A program made the position numbers and the translations under genes. 64,000 nucleotides of DNA, from NCBI RefSeq assembly GCF_030547685.1, contig NZ_JAUOQM010000035.1, positions 5,986-69,985 of the forward strand, in the 5' to 3' direction. The notes under the pieces were generated by a model. It was given only the letters and a program-made list of their open reading frames with translations, did not search any database and was not told the origin of the DNA. Source of the stretch: Gilvimarinus sp. 2_MG-2023. Lineage in GTDB: Bacteria; Pseudomonadota; Gammaproteobacteria; Pseudomonadales; Cellvibrionaceae. Of the stretch, positions 18,592 to 27,000 are shown piece after piece. Numbering within the stretch: position 1 is the stretch's first letter; the number at the start of each line of letters is the position of its first letter.

Positions 18592-21500
18592 TTCGGCGCA
18601 TTATTGTCTGGTCGATTGAAAATCGCCTGCTGGTTTTATTAGCAGGGGTAGTCTTGGCGCTGGCTGGCGTGTACAGCCTGAATAAAACACCGGTGGATGC
18701 GATTCCCGATTTATCCGATGTGCAGGTGATTGAAAAAACCCACTACCCGGGGCAGGCGCCGCAAGTGGTGCAGGATCAGGTGAGCTACCCATTAACCACG
18801 GCAATGCTGGCCGTACCCGGTGCGAAAACCGTTCGCGGTTTTTCCTTTTTTGGGGACTCTTTCGTTTACATTTTGTTTGACGAGGGCACAGACCTTTATT
18901 GGGCGAGGTCACGGGTACTGGAGTATCTCAACCAAGTCAGCGGCCAACTGCCCGACAGCGTGCAACCCGAGCTTGGCCCGGATGCTACCGGGGTGGGCTG
19001 GGTGTTTAACTACGCGCTGGTTGACCGTACAGGCGGCCAGGACATAGAGGCACTGACTCGGCTACAGAACTGGTTTTTGCGCTACGAATTGCAAGCGGTC
19101 AGCGGCGTTGCCGAGGTGGCAACCATCGGCGGGATGGATCGGCAGTATCAGGTTGAAGTCGACCCCAACCGCCTGCGCGCTTACGGCGTACCTCTCGCCC
19201 AAGTGGTGACGGCAATACGCCGAGCCAATGCCGAGGCCGGTGCGTCGGTGATTGAAATGGCCGAAGCAGAGTATATGGTGCGAACCACCGGTTACATAGA
19301 AACGCTGGAAGATTTAAAACAAGTGCCACTGGGGGTGAGCCATCAGGGAACGGCACTGACCTTGGACGCTCTGGCGGATATTAAACTGATGCCCACAATG
19401 CGTCGCGGTATTGCCGAGCTCAACGGTGAAGGTGAGGTGGTCGGCGGGATTATCGTTATGCGCAGCGGTGAGAATGCCGCAGCCGTGATTGAGCGCGTAA
19501 AAGAGAAAATCACAGCCCTTGAGGGCAGTTTGCCGCCGGGGGTGGAAATTGTGACCACTTATGATCGCTCCAAGTTAATTTACGCAGCGGTCAGTAATCT
19601 ATACCAAAAGTTGGGCGAAGAGTTTTTCGTCGTCGTCTTAGTGTGTGCGCTGTTTTTGTTTCACTTGCGCTCGGCTTTAGTGGTGTTAGTCAGCTTGCCA
19701 CTGGGTATTCTCGCCAGTTTTATCATTATGCAGTGGCAGGGCATTAACGCCAATATTATGTCTCTGGGAGGCGTTGCCATTGCCATTGGGGCGATGGTTG
19801 ATGGTGCCGTGGTGATGATTGAAAACCTGCACAGTCATCTTGAACGTCATAAAAATAAAACACTGACCGCACAAGAGCGCTGGCAAGTGGTGTCAGAATC
19901 TGCAGCGGAGGTGGGCCCTGCTTTGTTCTTTTCGCTGTTAATTATCACCGCCAGTTTCCTGCCTGTGTTTGCGCTCGGTGCGCAAGAGGGCAAGTTGTTT
20001 AGCCCATTGGCCTACACCAAAACCTACGCCATGGCTTGCGCCGCTGGCTTGGCGGTCACCCTGGTGCCGGTACTTTTGGGTTATTGTGTGCGCGGCCGGA
20101 TTGTGCCCGAGAGTAAAAACCCGGTTAACCGTTTGCTGGTGGCAGGCTACCGGCCGCTACTTAACGCGGCCTTGCGTTTTCCCAAAATCACCATTGTTTT
20201 AGCCGCTGTGGCGATGATTGTAGGGCTCTATCCGGCGGGCAAATTGGGCAGTGAATTTATGCCGCCGCTCGATGAGGGCGACCTCATGTTCATGCCCACG
20301 ACTTACGCGGGGCTGTCTATAGGCGAAGCGCGGCAAATATTGCAGCAAACAGACAAACTTATCAAAACCCTGCCAGAAGTGGAGTCGGTCTTTGGCAAAA
20401 TAGGCCGGGCCGATACCGCGACCGACCCGGCACCGCTTACCATGATTGAAACGGTGATTCAGTTTAAACCGCGCAGTGAATGGCGCCCGGGGGTTGATAT
20501 GGCGAGGATCAAGCGCGAACTAAATCAGCGTATTGATTTTCCAGGTCTGACCAATGCCTGGGTAATGCCAATTAAAACCCGCATTGATATGTTGTCCACC
20601 GGGATTAAAACACCGGTGGGTATTAAAATCGCCGGGTCGGATTTGAGCGTCATTAACCAGATAGGTACTGAGCTTGAGTCACTGTTGATGCAGGTGCCGG
20701 GCACGGCCTCAGCATACGCTGAGCGGGTGTCGGGAGGACGCTATATTACTATTGATATTCAGCGTGATCAGGCCGCCCGCTACGGTTTAAATATTGCCGA
20801 CATACAGACTGTGGTTCGCTCCGCCATCGGAGGCGAAAAGATCACTCAAACGGTGCAAGGTGAGGCGCGCTACCCAGTGAGTATGCGTTTTCCGCAAAGT
20901 TATCGCGACTCACCGGAGAAAATTGCCGGTCTACCTCTGGTGACCGCAAGCGGCGTTACCCTGACCCTGGCAGATGTGGCCAATGTAACCATAGAAGATG
21001 GCCCACCGATGATTAAAAGTGAAAATGCGCGGTTGAATGGTTGGGTTTTTGTCGATACTGAGTCGAGCGATATTGGCGGCTATGTTAGCCGGGCCAAACA
21101 ACACCTTGCCGGTACACTGCAGTTGCCCGCCGGTTACTCTGTGACTTGGGGCGGACAGTTTGAGTACATGCAGCGAGCGGCAGAGCGACTGACCTTAGTC
21201 GTTCCTATTACCTTGGCTATTATCGTTATTTTGCTTTATATAAATTTTAGGCGGGTGATCCCGGTGATAATCATTTTGGTCACTTTGCCGTTTTCACTTA
21301 TTGGTGCAATTGCACTGATGAGTATTTTAAATTTTCACTGGTCGGTTGCCGTGGCCATGGGGTTTATCGCACTGGCAGGTGTGGCGATTGAAATCGGGGT
21401 GTTAATGCTGGTGTATTTAGAGCTGTCGTATCAGAAGTTGTGCCAGAGCAATCAAAGCTTCAACCGGGCCCAGCTGGTGGCTGCCGTGCGCGACGGTGCG

Positions 21501-21707
21501 CTGCAACGTTTGCGGCCCATTGTGATGACAGCCGCGACTCTATTCGCTGGCCTGCTGCCGATTCTCATGAGCAGCGGCTCCGGTGCGCAAATTATGCAGC
21601 GAATTGCAGCGCCGATGATTGGCGGTACTGTGAGTACTTTATTGCTGACGTTATTGGTTTTGCCGGCGATATATCTGTTGTGGCGGCGGGGAGCCGCGAA
21701 TGTTTGA
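18588..21707 (+). CDS. cusA: CusA/CzcA-type heavy-metal RND transporter
   Basis: The 1039-residue inner-membrane pump has family-normal length. It opens with IIVWSIENRLLVLLAGVVLA and includes PVDAIPDLSDVQVIE and the conserved GAMVDGAVVMIENLH segment in the proton-relay helix. It also has FMPPLDEGDLMFMPTTY and twelve predicted membrane spans. With CusB it would export Cu(I)/Ag(I) from the periplasm. No TolC/CusC gene follows in this window, so the outer-membrane channel must be encoded elsewhere. The substrate is assigned by family resemblance only. Confidence 0.92.
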   Translation: MIRRIIVWSIENRLLVLLAGVVLALAGVYSLNKTPVDAIPDLSDVQVIEKTHYPGQAPQVVQDQVSYPLTTAMLAVPGAKTVRGFSFFGDSFVYILFDEGTDLYWARSRVLEYLNQVSGQLPDSVQPELGPDATGVGWVFNYALVDRTGGQDIEALTRLQNWFLRYELQAVSGVAEVATIGGMDRQYQVEVDPNRLRAYGVPLAQVVTAIRRANAEAGASVIEMAEAEYMVRTTGYIETLEDLKQVPLGVSHQGTALTLDALADIKLMPTMRRGIAELNGEGEVVGGIIVMRSGENAAAVIERVKEKITALEGSLPPGVEIVTTYDRSKLIYAAVSNLYQKLGEEFFVVVLVCALFLFHLRSALVVLVSLPLGILASFIIMQWQGINANIMSLGGVAIAIGAMVDGAVVMIENLHSHLERHKNKTLTAQERWQVVSESAAEVGPALFFSLLIITASFLPVFALGAQEGKLFSPLAYTKTYAMACAAGLAVTLVPVLLGYCVRGRIVPESKNPVNRLLVAGYRPLLNAALRFPKITIVLAAVAMIVGLYPAGKLGSEFMPPLDEGDLMFMPTTYAGLSIGEARQILQQTDKLIKTLPEVESVFGKIGRADTATDPAPLTMIETVIQFKPRSEWRPGVDMARIKRELNQRIDFPGLTNAWVMPIKTRIDMLSTGIKTPVGIKIAGSDLSVINQIGTELESLLMQVPGTASAYAERVSGGRYITIDIQRDQAARYGLNIADIQTVVRSAIGGEKITQTVQGEARYPVSMRFPQSYRDSPEKIAGLPLVTASGVTLTLADVANVTIEDGPPMIKSENARLNGWVFVDTESSDIGGYVSRAKQHLAGTLQLPAGYSVTWGGQFEYMQRAAERLTLVVPITLAIIVILLYINFRRVIPVIIILVTLPFSLIGAIALMSILNFHWSVAVAMGFIALAGVAIEIGVLMLVYLELSYQKLCQSNQSFNRAQLVAAVRDGALQRLRPIVMTAATLFAGLLPILMSSGSGAQIMQRIAAPMIGGTVSTLLLTLLVLPAIYLLWRRGAANV

Positions 21708-22060
21708 TGCCAGGCATCGGACATTTAGTTGTTTTCTTTTGCCCTCTTTCGCCGGGCGGGCGAGTCATTCCTTCCTCTTATGATAGTGCTGAGTGTCGGT
21801 CAATGTTAGTGGTTGAGCGCACAGGACGTGTGGGAAAGGCATAAACGCGCATGTGCCGGAATTCGCCCGGCAGGCGAGGTACTTTTTACTCCAAAAAGTA
21901 CCCAAAAAGCCGCCCCCGGCAACTGGCCCCTGTGGGGTGCCCTCGCTCCGGTTGATTTTAGCGGGCCGTATCGACAGACCTTCCATGGTCTGACGATACT
22001 TGCGCAAACGGCCTGTTTGCTTACCCACTAAAATCAACCTCCGTTCGGCGCAGTGGCATG
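21708..22060. repeat. Structured intergenic repeat element with nested inverted repeats
   Basis: This stretch has no credible gene but much symmetry. GGTACTTTTT (21878-21887) pairs with AAAAAGTACC (21893-21902) around a 5-nt loop. A 12-bp inverted repeat GGTTGATTTTAG (21950-21961) pairs with 22028-22039. Inside it GTATCG-A-CAGACC faces GGTCTG-A-CGATAC around TTCCAT (21968-21996), then GCAAAC faces GTTTGC (22004-22020). It translates to GTFWSKK-type peptides often mis-annotated as hypothetical proteins. I infer a dispersed genomic repeat; genome-wide copies cannot be seen here. Confidence 0.6.
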
Positions 22061-22306
22061 GGGGAAGGGGACTTCGTAGTGGGTTTTGTTATTGCGTCAG
22101 GCGTCCGACCTGCAGTTTTCATCAGACACAAGCATTCCACATTTAAAAGCTTGGTTTCTGCTTGTGAAACTTTCGTGTTCAAGGGAAAACCCTTGTGCAT
22201 TATGGGTTTGCTGGTGCTGGGCTGTAGAGAATGTCGTTGTAATTCAATTGGCTGGGTACGCTTGCTTGGCCGTAATAAAAAGGTTAGATTAATGGCTCAC
22301 TTTTCA

Positions 22307-22434
22307 TTAGTCGCACTTTCCCCAGACAAGGAGCTGTCAAAATATGTCTATTTCCCAGCTATTTAAAAAGGCTTCCATAACTAATTTCATCCAATTTCTA
22401 CATGAGATAGGGTGAATGGGCAAAGTGCGACTAA
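22307..22434. repeat. 17-bp inverted repeat flanking a 94-nt spacer, possible attC-like site
   Basis: TTAGTCGCACTTTCCCC at 22307-22323 faces its complement at 22418-22434 with a single mismatch. Weak pairing continues outward towards TAATGGCT (22290s) and AGCTGTTAG (22447-22455). It ends just upstream of the HEPN-like cassette gene. It may be the attC of the preceding cassette, but the ends fit the RYYYAAC/GTTRRRY rule poorly, so this is tentative. Confidence 0.4.
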
Positions 22435-22471
22435 GTCGCATGAATTAGCTGTTAGTGAACACGAGGAATCT

Positions 22472-23140
22472 ATGAAAATTGAAGCTTTGAAAGCTAGAGC
22501 CGCTGAGCTTATCAACCTTGGTGCTTCAGCACGAGATTCAAGCGGTAAGCAGAAAAATAATGCTTTTGTTAGTGCTGAAGATTTTTATAAGTTTCGCGCG
22601 TCTAGCCTTTCCTTCCTTGGCAATCTGTTTGGATCAGACCATTCCTACTACTTGGAATTTAATAGAGCAGTAAGTGACCCGATGGTTAGAGCTACCGAAT
22701 GTGGAATAGGGATAATGCAGGCCGTACATGCCGAATTGGCTGGAGGTTGGCTCACGTCGGCCCGAAGTCTGATCGCGGCTGAGGTATTTTCTGACTTCAT
22801 AGAAATGGCGGACCATTTGTTGGCTGAAGGTTACAAAGATGCCACAGCAGTCATACTAGGAGGGGTATTGGAGGAACATTTAAGAACTTTAGCTTCTGCT
22901 AAACGCATAGAGGTTTCGACCGAAAAAAATGGAACGTTGATACCAAAAAAAGCTGACCGGATAAATAGTGATTTAGCCACTGCCGGGGTTTATTCAAAGC
23001 TTGATCAGAAGAACGTAACCGCTTGGCTGGGGCTGCGCAATTGCGCAGCTCATGCAAAATATGATGAGTACTCCGTCGATCAAGTCCGAATAATGCGCGC
23101 TTCATTAGTCGATTTTATGGCCCGTAACAGCGCACACTAA
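22472..23140 (+). CDS. HEPN-like protein in an integron cassette
   Basis: The 222-residue product is all-helical in character. Near its C terminus it has LGLRNCAAHAKYDEY, matching the R-N-x3-H catalytic signature of HEPN-domain RNases. The preceding helix ATAVILGGVLEEHLRTLA fits the HEPN fold. HEPN proteins are often toxins or defence effectors; here activity is only inferred and no partner gene is adjacent. The ATG at 22472 has GAGGAAT upstream; the open frame begins at 22412. Its stop codon is embedded in an attC site. Base composition is lower in GC than the flanking housekeeping genes. Confidence 0.75.
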   Translation: MKIEALKARAAELINLGASARDSSGKQKNNAFVSAEDFYKFRASSLSFLGNLFGSDHSYYLEFNRAVSDPMVRATECGIGIMQAVHAELAGGWLTSARSLIAAEVFSDFIEMADHLLAEGYKDATAVILGGVLEEHLRTLASAKRIEVSTEKNGTLIPKKADRINSDLATAGVYSKLDQKNVTAWLGLRNCAAHAKYDEYSVDQVRIMRASLVDFMARNSAH

Positions 23141-23246
23141 CAATCGCAATCAGGCGGAAATATTTTCCGTTCCTTGTTTTACGGTTTAACGCTACGCTAC
23201 CGCAAAACAATCCACTCCAAATATTCCGCTGTTGCGGGCGTTAAAT
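23135..23246 (+). other. attC: Integron attC recombination site
   Basis: The 112-bp site runs from CACTAAC, which overlaps the upstream gene's stop, to GTTAAAT, a perfect GTTRRRY core. The two halves align when one is reverse-complemented, sharing TAAC, CGCAA, CAG, CGGAA, TATTT, TTGTTTT and CGGT. They differ by single unpaired T, G and A bases in the left arm. Extrahelical bases in an otherwise conserved hairpin are the structural hallmark of attC bottom-strand recombination. This marks a gene cassette boundary. Confidence 0.85.
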
Positions 23247-23558
23247 GCCCGAAATCGCAAAATCGAGCGAACCGATAATCTCACTTCTAAAATGGGATAA
23301 GGTACCAATAGGATTTTTTAAAATTGAAGCTGGAACTGAAGACATCTGAGGCGTTAGGATTAAAAGTTGCGCGTCCTCAAAAGACACTTCGGGGGTTAAT
23401 CTATCTAAGGCTTCATTTTTTAACGCCGTCTTGAGACCTAGAGGAATTACGATCCTGCTCGAGAGATCACTCAGAAAAGGGTTTTGAATATCAAGCAAGT
23501 AAGGCAAATACTTTTTTGTAACCTTGCTGGGGTTCGGGTATACATCAAACTGAGCCAT
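23241..23558 (-). CDS. ccdB: CcdB-type gyrase toxin
   Basis: CcdB poisons DNA gyrase. The 105-residue protein fits the family in length and landmarks: MAQFDVYPNPS, LLDIQNPF, SSRIVIPL, QLLILTPQMSSVPAS and the terminal Gly-Ile. The residue before that Gly-Ile is Ser (AISGI), where plasmid F CcdB has Trp99, one of the residues needed for killing. Toxicity is therefore not assured. The start ATG shares one base with the ccdA stop (TAATG). It is reversed relative to the cassette array. Confidence 0.88.
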   Translation of the reverse strand: MAQFDVYPNPSKVTKKYLPYLLDIQNPFLSDLSSRIVIPLGLKTALKNEALDRLTPEVSFEDAQLLILTPQMSSVPASILKNPIGTLSHFRSEIIGSLDFAISGI

Positions 23559-23803
23559 TAGAATGGCCTATATTCGTCGGCAAATAAGCCGTTCTCTTCT
23601 ACAAAGCTATTGTAAGCTTTTATGGCAGCGGCATTTTCCCGTCTCCAGATTTCCGCACCCTTCTCGGCTAGCTTTTGCTTAAGGGCCTGCTCTAAAGTGG
23701 CGGATAGATTCACATTAAGGTTGCGTGACTTGGCGAGTAAGTCACTGTTTATACTCAGGTTTGTTGGTTTTTTGGGAGCGTTTAGGTCATATAAAGATTG
23801 CAT
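23558..23803 (-). CDS. ccdA: CcdA-type antitoxin
   Basis: CcdA neutralises CcdB and represses the operon. The 81-residue product has an N-terminal ribbon-helix-helix region (KPTNLSINSDLLAKSRNLNVNLSATLE, given here only in outline) and a C-terminal toxin-binding tail ending ENGLFADEYRPF. I take the ATG at 23803 rather than the TTG one codon upstream. The TATGCGCATA palindrome at 23827-23836 is a likely autoregulatory operator. Confidence 0.88.
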   Translation of the reverse strand: MQSLYDLNAPKKPTNLSINSDLLAKSRNLNVNLSATLEQALKQKLAEKGAEIWRRENAAAIKAYNSFVEENGLFADEYRPF

Positions 23804-23815
23804 CAAAGTGTACTC

Positions 23816-23836
23816 ATGCGTATAGGTATGCGCATA
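23816..23836 (-). promoter_or_regulatory. Putative ccdAB operator
   Basis: ATGCGTATA and ATGCGCATA occur 12 bp apart start to start, the second lying inside the 10-bp palindrome TATGCGCATA. They lie 13 to 33 bp upstream of the ccdA start, where CcdA-CcdB complexes usually bind. Confidence 0.45.
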
Positions 23837-23850
23837 GATTACAATATAGC

Positions 23851-23903
23851 ATTTAACAAAGCAATCTATTGGACTTTCACGGCGTTGCTCGTTTTGCGGT
23901 TTC
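23851..23903 (+). other. Truncated attC half-site
   Basis: ATTTAAC fits RYYYAAC exactly, and the following sequence (AAAGCAATC to GTTTTGCGGT) resembles the left arm of an attC, including the GTTTTGCGGT block shared with the complete site at 23135-23246. The matching right arm and GTTRRRY core are missing before unrelated sequence begins near 23905. It probably marks the broken right edge of the cassette array. Confidence 0.55.
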
Positions 23904-23968
23904 GGAATTCCGGGAACAGTTAACTTAATTCTCTAGGTGTTTGGTGCTGATAAACCACGAATAACGAA

Positions 23969-24014
23969 TAACGAAAAACGGAGAACAGGGTCAACCCCCA
24001 TTCTCCGTTTTCCG
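23969..24014 (-). terminator. Terminator of the TonB-dependent receptor gene
   Basis: AAAACGGAGAA pairs with TTCTCCGTTTT around a loop containing GGGTCAACCCCC, 18 bases beyond the receptor stop codon. The minus-strand 3' side carries the T run. Just beyond it lie two ACGAATA heptamers and one ACGAAAA. Confidence 0.65.
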
Positions 24015-24031
24015 TAAACCGTTACCCGTCT

Positions 24032-27000
24032 TTAGAAGTCGTAGCGGAATCCGATACGAAGCTCCCAAAGGCTGGCGCCGCCAACTCGTGTTTGTCCCGC
24101 TGGGTCGCGGAATTCTTCATACACGTAGCGGCCTTGGTCGTCCATGCTGAAATCGACGGCGGTTTGTGCGCGTGGGAAGCTCGCTTCGTACTGCACACCC
24201 CAATCGTCATTCAACAGGTTACCCAGGTTTTCTACTACCATAAACAGAGAAGACTTGTGACCTTTCATGAAGCCGGGCAGTTCTTGCTCGATTTTCAAGT
24301 CAAACTTAATCCACCAGTCGCTGTAGATTTCGTTACGGTCCATAATTTGACCGCGGTCTAGGCCTTCGGAATCGACAAACTCATTGAAGGCATCAACATC
24401 GAAGTTTTCACCGTAAACAACGTTAGAGTCGCTCTCACCGGTAGGAACGTAAAGCAGGTGACGTTCGATAAAGCCCGTTGAGTCGCCGAATACAAAACCG
24501 TCGTTCATGGTGTAGCTGTATGGGCGGCCTTCATTGGCAGAGCCGAACAGGGTTACCCGAGTCGCATAATCGCCGAAAAATTCGTGATCAAAGGCGATTT
24601 TGGTGGTGAAGCGATGGGGGATGTTGTAGTTCGAGGTGGCTGTACCTGGGTTTTCCGGATCGGCAGTCGCCAGGTTAACGTAGTTGGAGAAAGCCACGGA
24701 GCTGGTCATCGGGTTTACATCTTCCGACTCAGTGTAGGCGTAGCCGAAAGAGGTTTCTAAACCGAAATCCCAGTGCTTGCTGACACCCATGGATAGGGTA
24801 ATCGCTTCGCCTGAGTCACCTTTTACGTTGGTCAGCATAAAGTCTTGGCTGCGGCCATCTACGCTGTCGTAGATTGGGCGCCCGTCAAAAGCGGTACCAG
24901 TCTGTACGCGAGATATATCGGAGATAATGGCGGCATCTTCGTACTGGCTGTAGAGCAGGTCGGCCGAGAGGATGGTGTTACCGCCCAGCTCGTAACTGGT
25001 GCCCAATGCCAATTTCCATACCGATGGCACTTCAAAGTCTGGGTCGAGCAAGTTGACGCCGCCGTTGCTGCCTTCGCGGTTGGCAACTGCATCGTACATA
25101 TGCTGTGGAATGTCGTAAATGGGACGACCTTCACCGGTGTAATCCATATCCAGGATTGAATCGCCGCTGCGATCCTGCACTTCAATTTGGGTTACGCCGT
25201 CGTTGGAGTAGCTGTTAGAAATCCATACGTTGGGGTTGCCGCCGGAGTAGAGGCCAAGACCACCGTGAATTTCCAGTGCGTCGGACAGGTTCCAGTTAAA
25301 GCCCAAGCGCGGTTGCAGCAAGTCGGCACCGTCCAGGTTTTGGCGGTTGTCGATGGTGTAACTGCTTAGGATGTCGTAGTTTTGTGCAGGAACGTCGTCA
25401 CTTTCGTACCAGTCGTAACGCAAGCCTGCCACGATGCGCAGATCGCCACCGTCGAGGAAGATTTCATCCTGTAAGTACAAGGTGTTGATAGCGTACTCAA
25501 ACGAGGCGGCAGCATCGTCTTTAATGTTTGTACCGGCGGCATTTTCGTAGGTGATGCGGCTAGGGGTGCCCGCGGCAAAGTCTTCAATAGAGTCAAAGCG
25601 GTACTCGCCTTCGGCTTCTTGGATAAACATATTGAAGATATCGAAAGTTTCACGCTCGTAACCAAACAGGAAGGTTTGGTGGTCGAGGCGGTAGGTACCT
25701 GCAAATTTCAGATTTAAGCTGTCGTAGGTCAGCTTGTTGGCGTGACGAGAATCGTCTGAACCCATATAAACGGTGGCTCGTGAATCGTTGCCGTCATTAT
25801 CGTGATCGTTGTAAGTGGTGATCTGTACTTCACCGAACTCGGTGCCACCCAGTGACAACTGGCGGTTGTCCAACTCTTGGTAGCCGACTTTAACTTCGGT
25901 TGAGAAGTTGTCGCTCCAGTCGGAGAACAGCTGAGTCACATACGAGGTTAGTTCAGCGCCGCGCTCATAGTAGTGGTTGGAGAACTCCAGCTCATTCGAA
26001 TCGCCATCAGACTGTGAAATACTAAAGCCGTCGTTGTAGTTGTAGGCGAATGACGCGCGATGTGATTCCGAAATGTTCCAGTCCAGTTTTACCAGAATTT
26101 TCTCATCTTCTACTGGCAGGCTGGAGGGCAAAGAGCCTGGGTCATAATCGTAAACATCGTTGGCGATTTGTTCGATTTGAGCCAGTTGATCGGCCGACAC
26201 ACCTTGTACCGGGGTGGCGACATTGGCATCGGCAGTGCCGCGGCCAAAGGTATTCACGCCTTCGAGTTTTTCGTATGAGGCAAAGAAAAACAGCTTGTCT
26301 TTAATGATAGGGCCGCCCAGGTGGAAACCGTAGCGCTGCTCGTCGAATGGGGCGATATCAATCGGTGAACCTTCCAATGAGTCACCGGTCATAGAGTCGT
26401 CGGTGTAATCGAAGAACACACCGCCGTGGATTTCGTTGTCGCCCGCCTTGGTGACCGCGTTGATGTTACAGGCACTAAAGCCACCGTACTGAACATCAAA
26501 AGGTGCCAGTTCAACGGCTACCTGATCAATGGAATCATAGGAAAAGGGCATACGCTCGGTGGGGTAGCCGTTACTGTTTAAACCGAAGTTGTCGTTCATG
26601 CGAACGCCGTCAACGGTTAGGCTGTTAAAGCGTGGGTTGGCACCGGCGCACTGAATAGAATCGGCAAAAGCTTCATCCACATAAATTCGCGGATCAATTT
26701 TTACCAGGTCTTTAATATCACGGTTGATCGCTGGGGCAGAGGCTAAGTCTTGTATGCTAAACGATGAGCTTGGCCCCACAGCGGCGTAGTTTTGCTCTTC
26801 GGCATTGCCCATTACTAGCATTTCTTCTGCCATGGCAGCGCCCACGATCACTTCGATCTGGTAGGCATCACCCAGCGTGAGGTAAAGATCCTCAACTTCA
26901 CGGGTACCGTTGTCAGATTCAACGGTGACGGTGTAAGGGCCACCTACGCGCAGACCGCGCACATTAAAACGGCCAGATTCGCCCAGCTGTACGTTACTGG

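Noticed and set aside
21765-22037. 90-codon minus-strand open frame in the cusA-HEPN interval
   Set aside because: It coincides with nested inverted repeats and encodes the GTFWSKK-type peptide known from spurious repeat-derived ORFs. No ribosome binding site is seen.
22376-22457. Alternative short attC (TAAC-TAATT-CAT facing ATG-AATTAG-GTTAG) ahead of the HEPN gene
   Set aside because: Only about a dozen bases pair and the GTTAGTG end does not fit GTTRRRY. The 17-bp repeat at 22307/22434 is stronger evidence for structure there.
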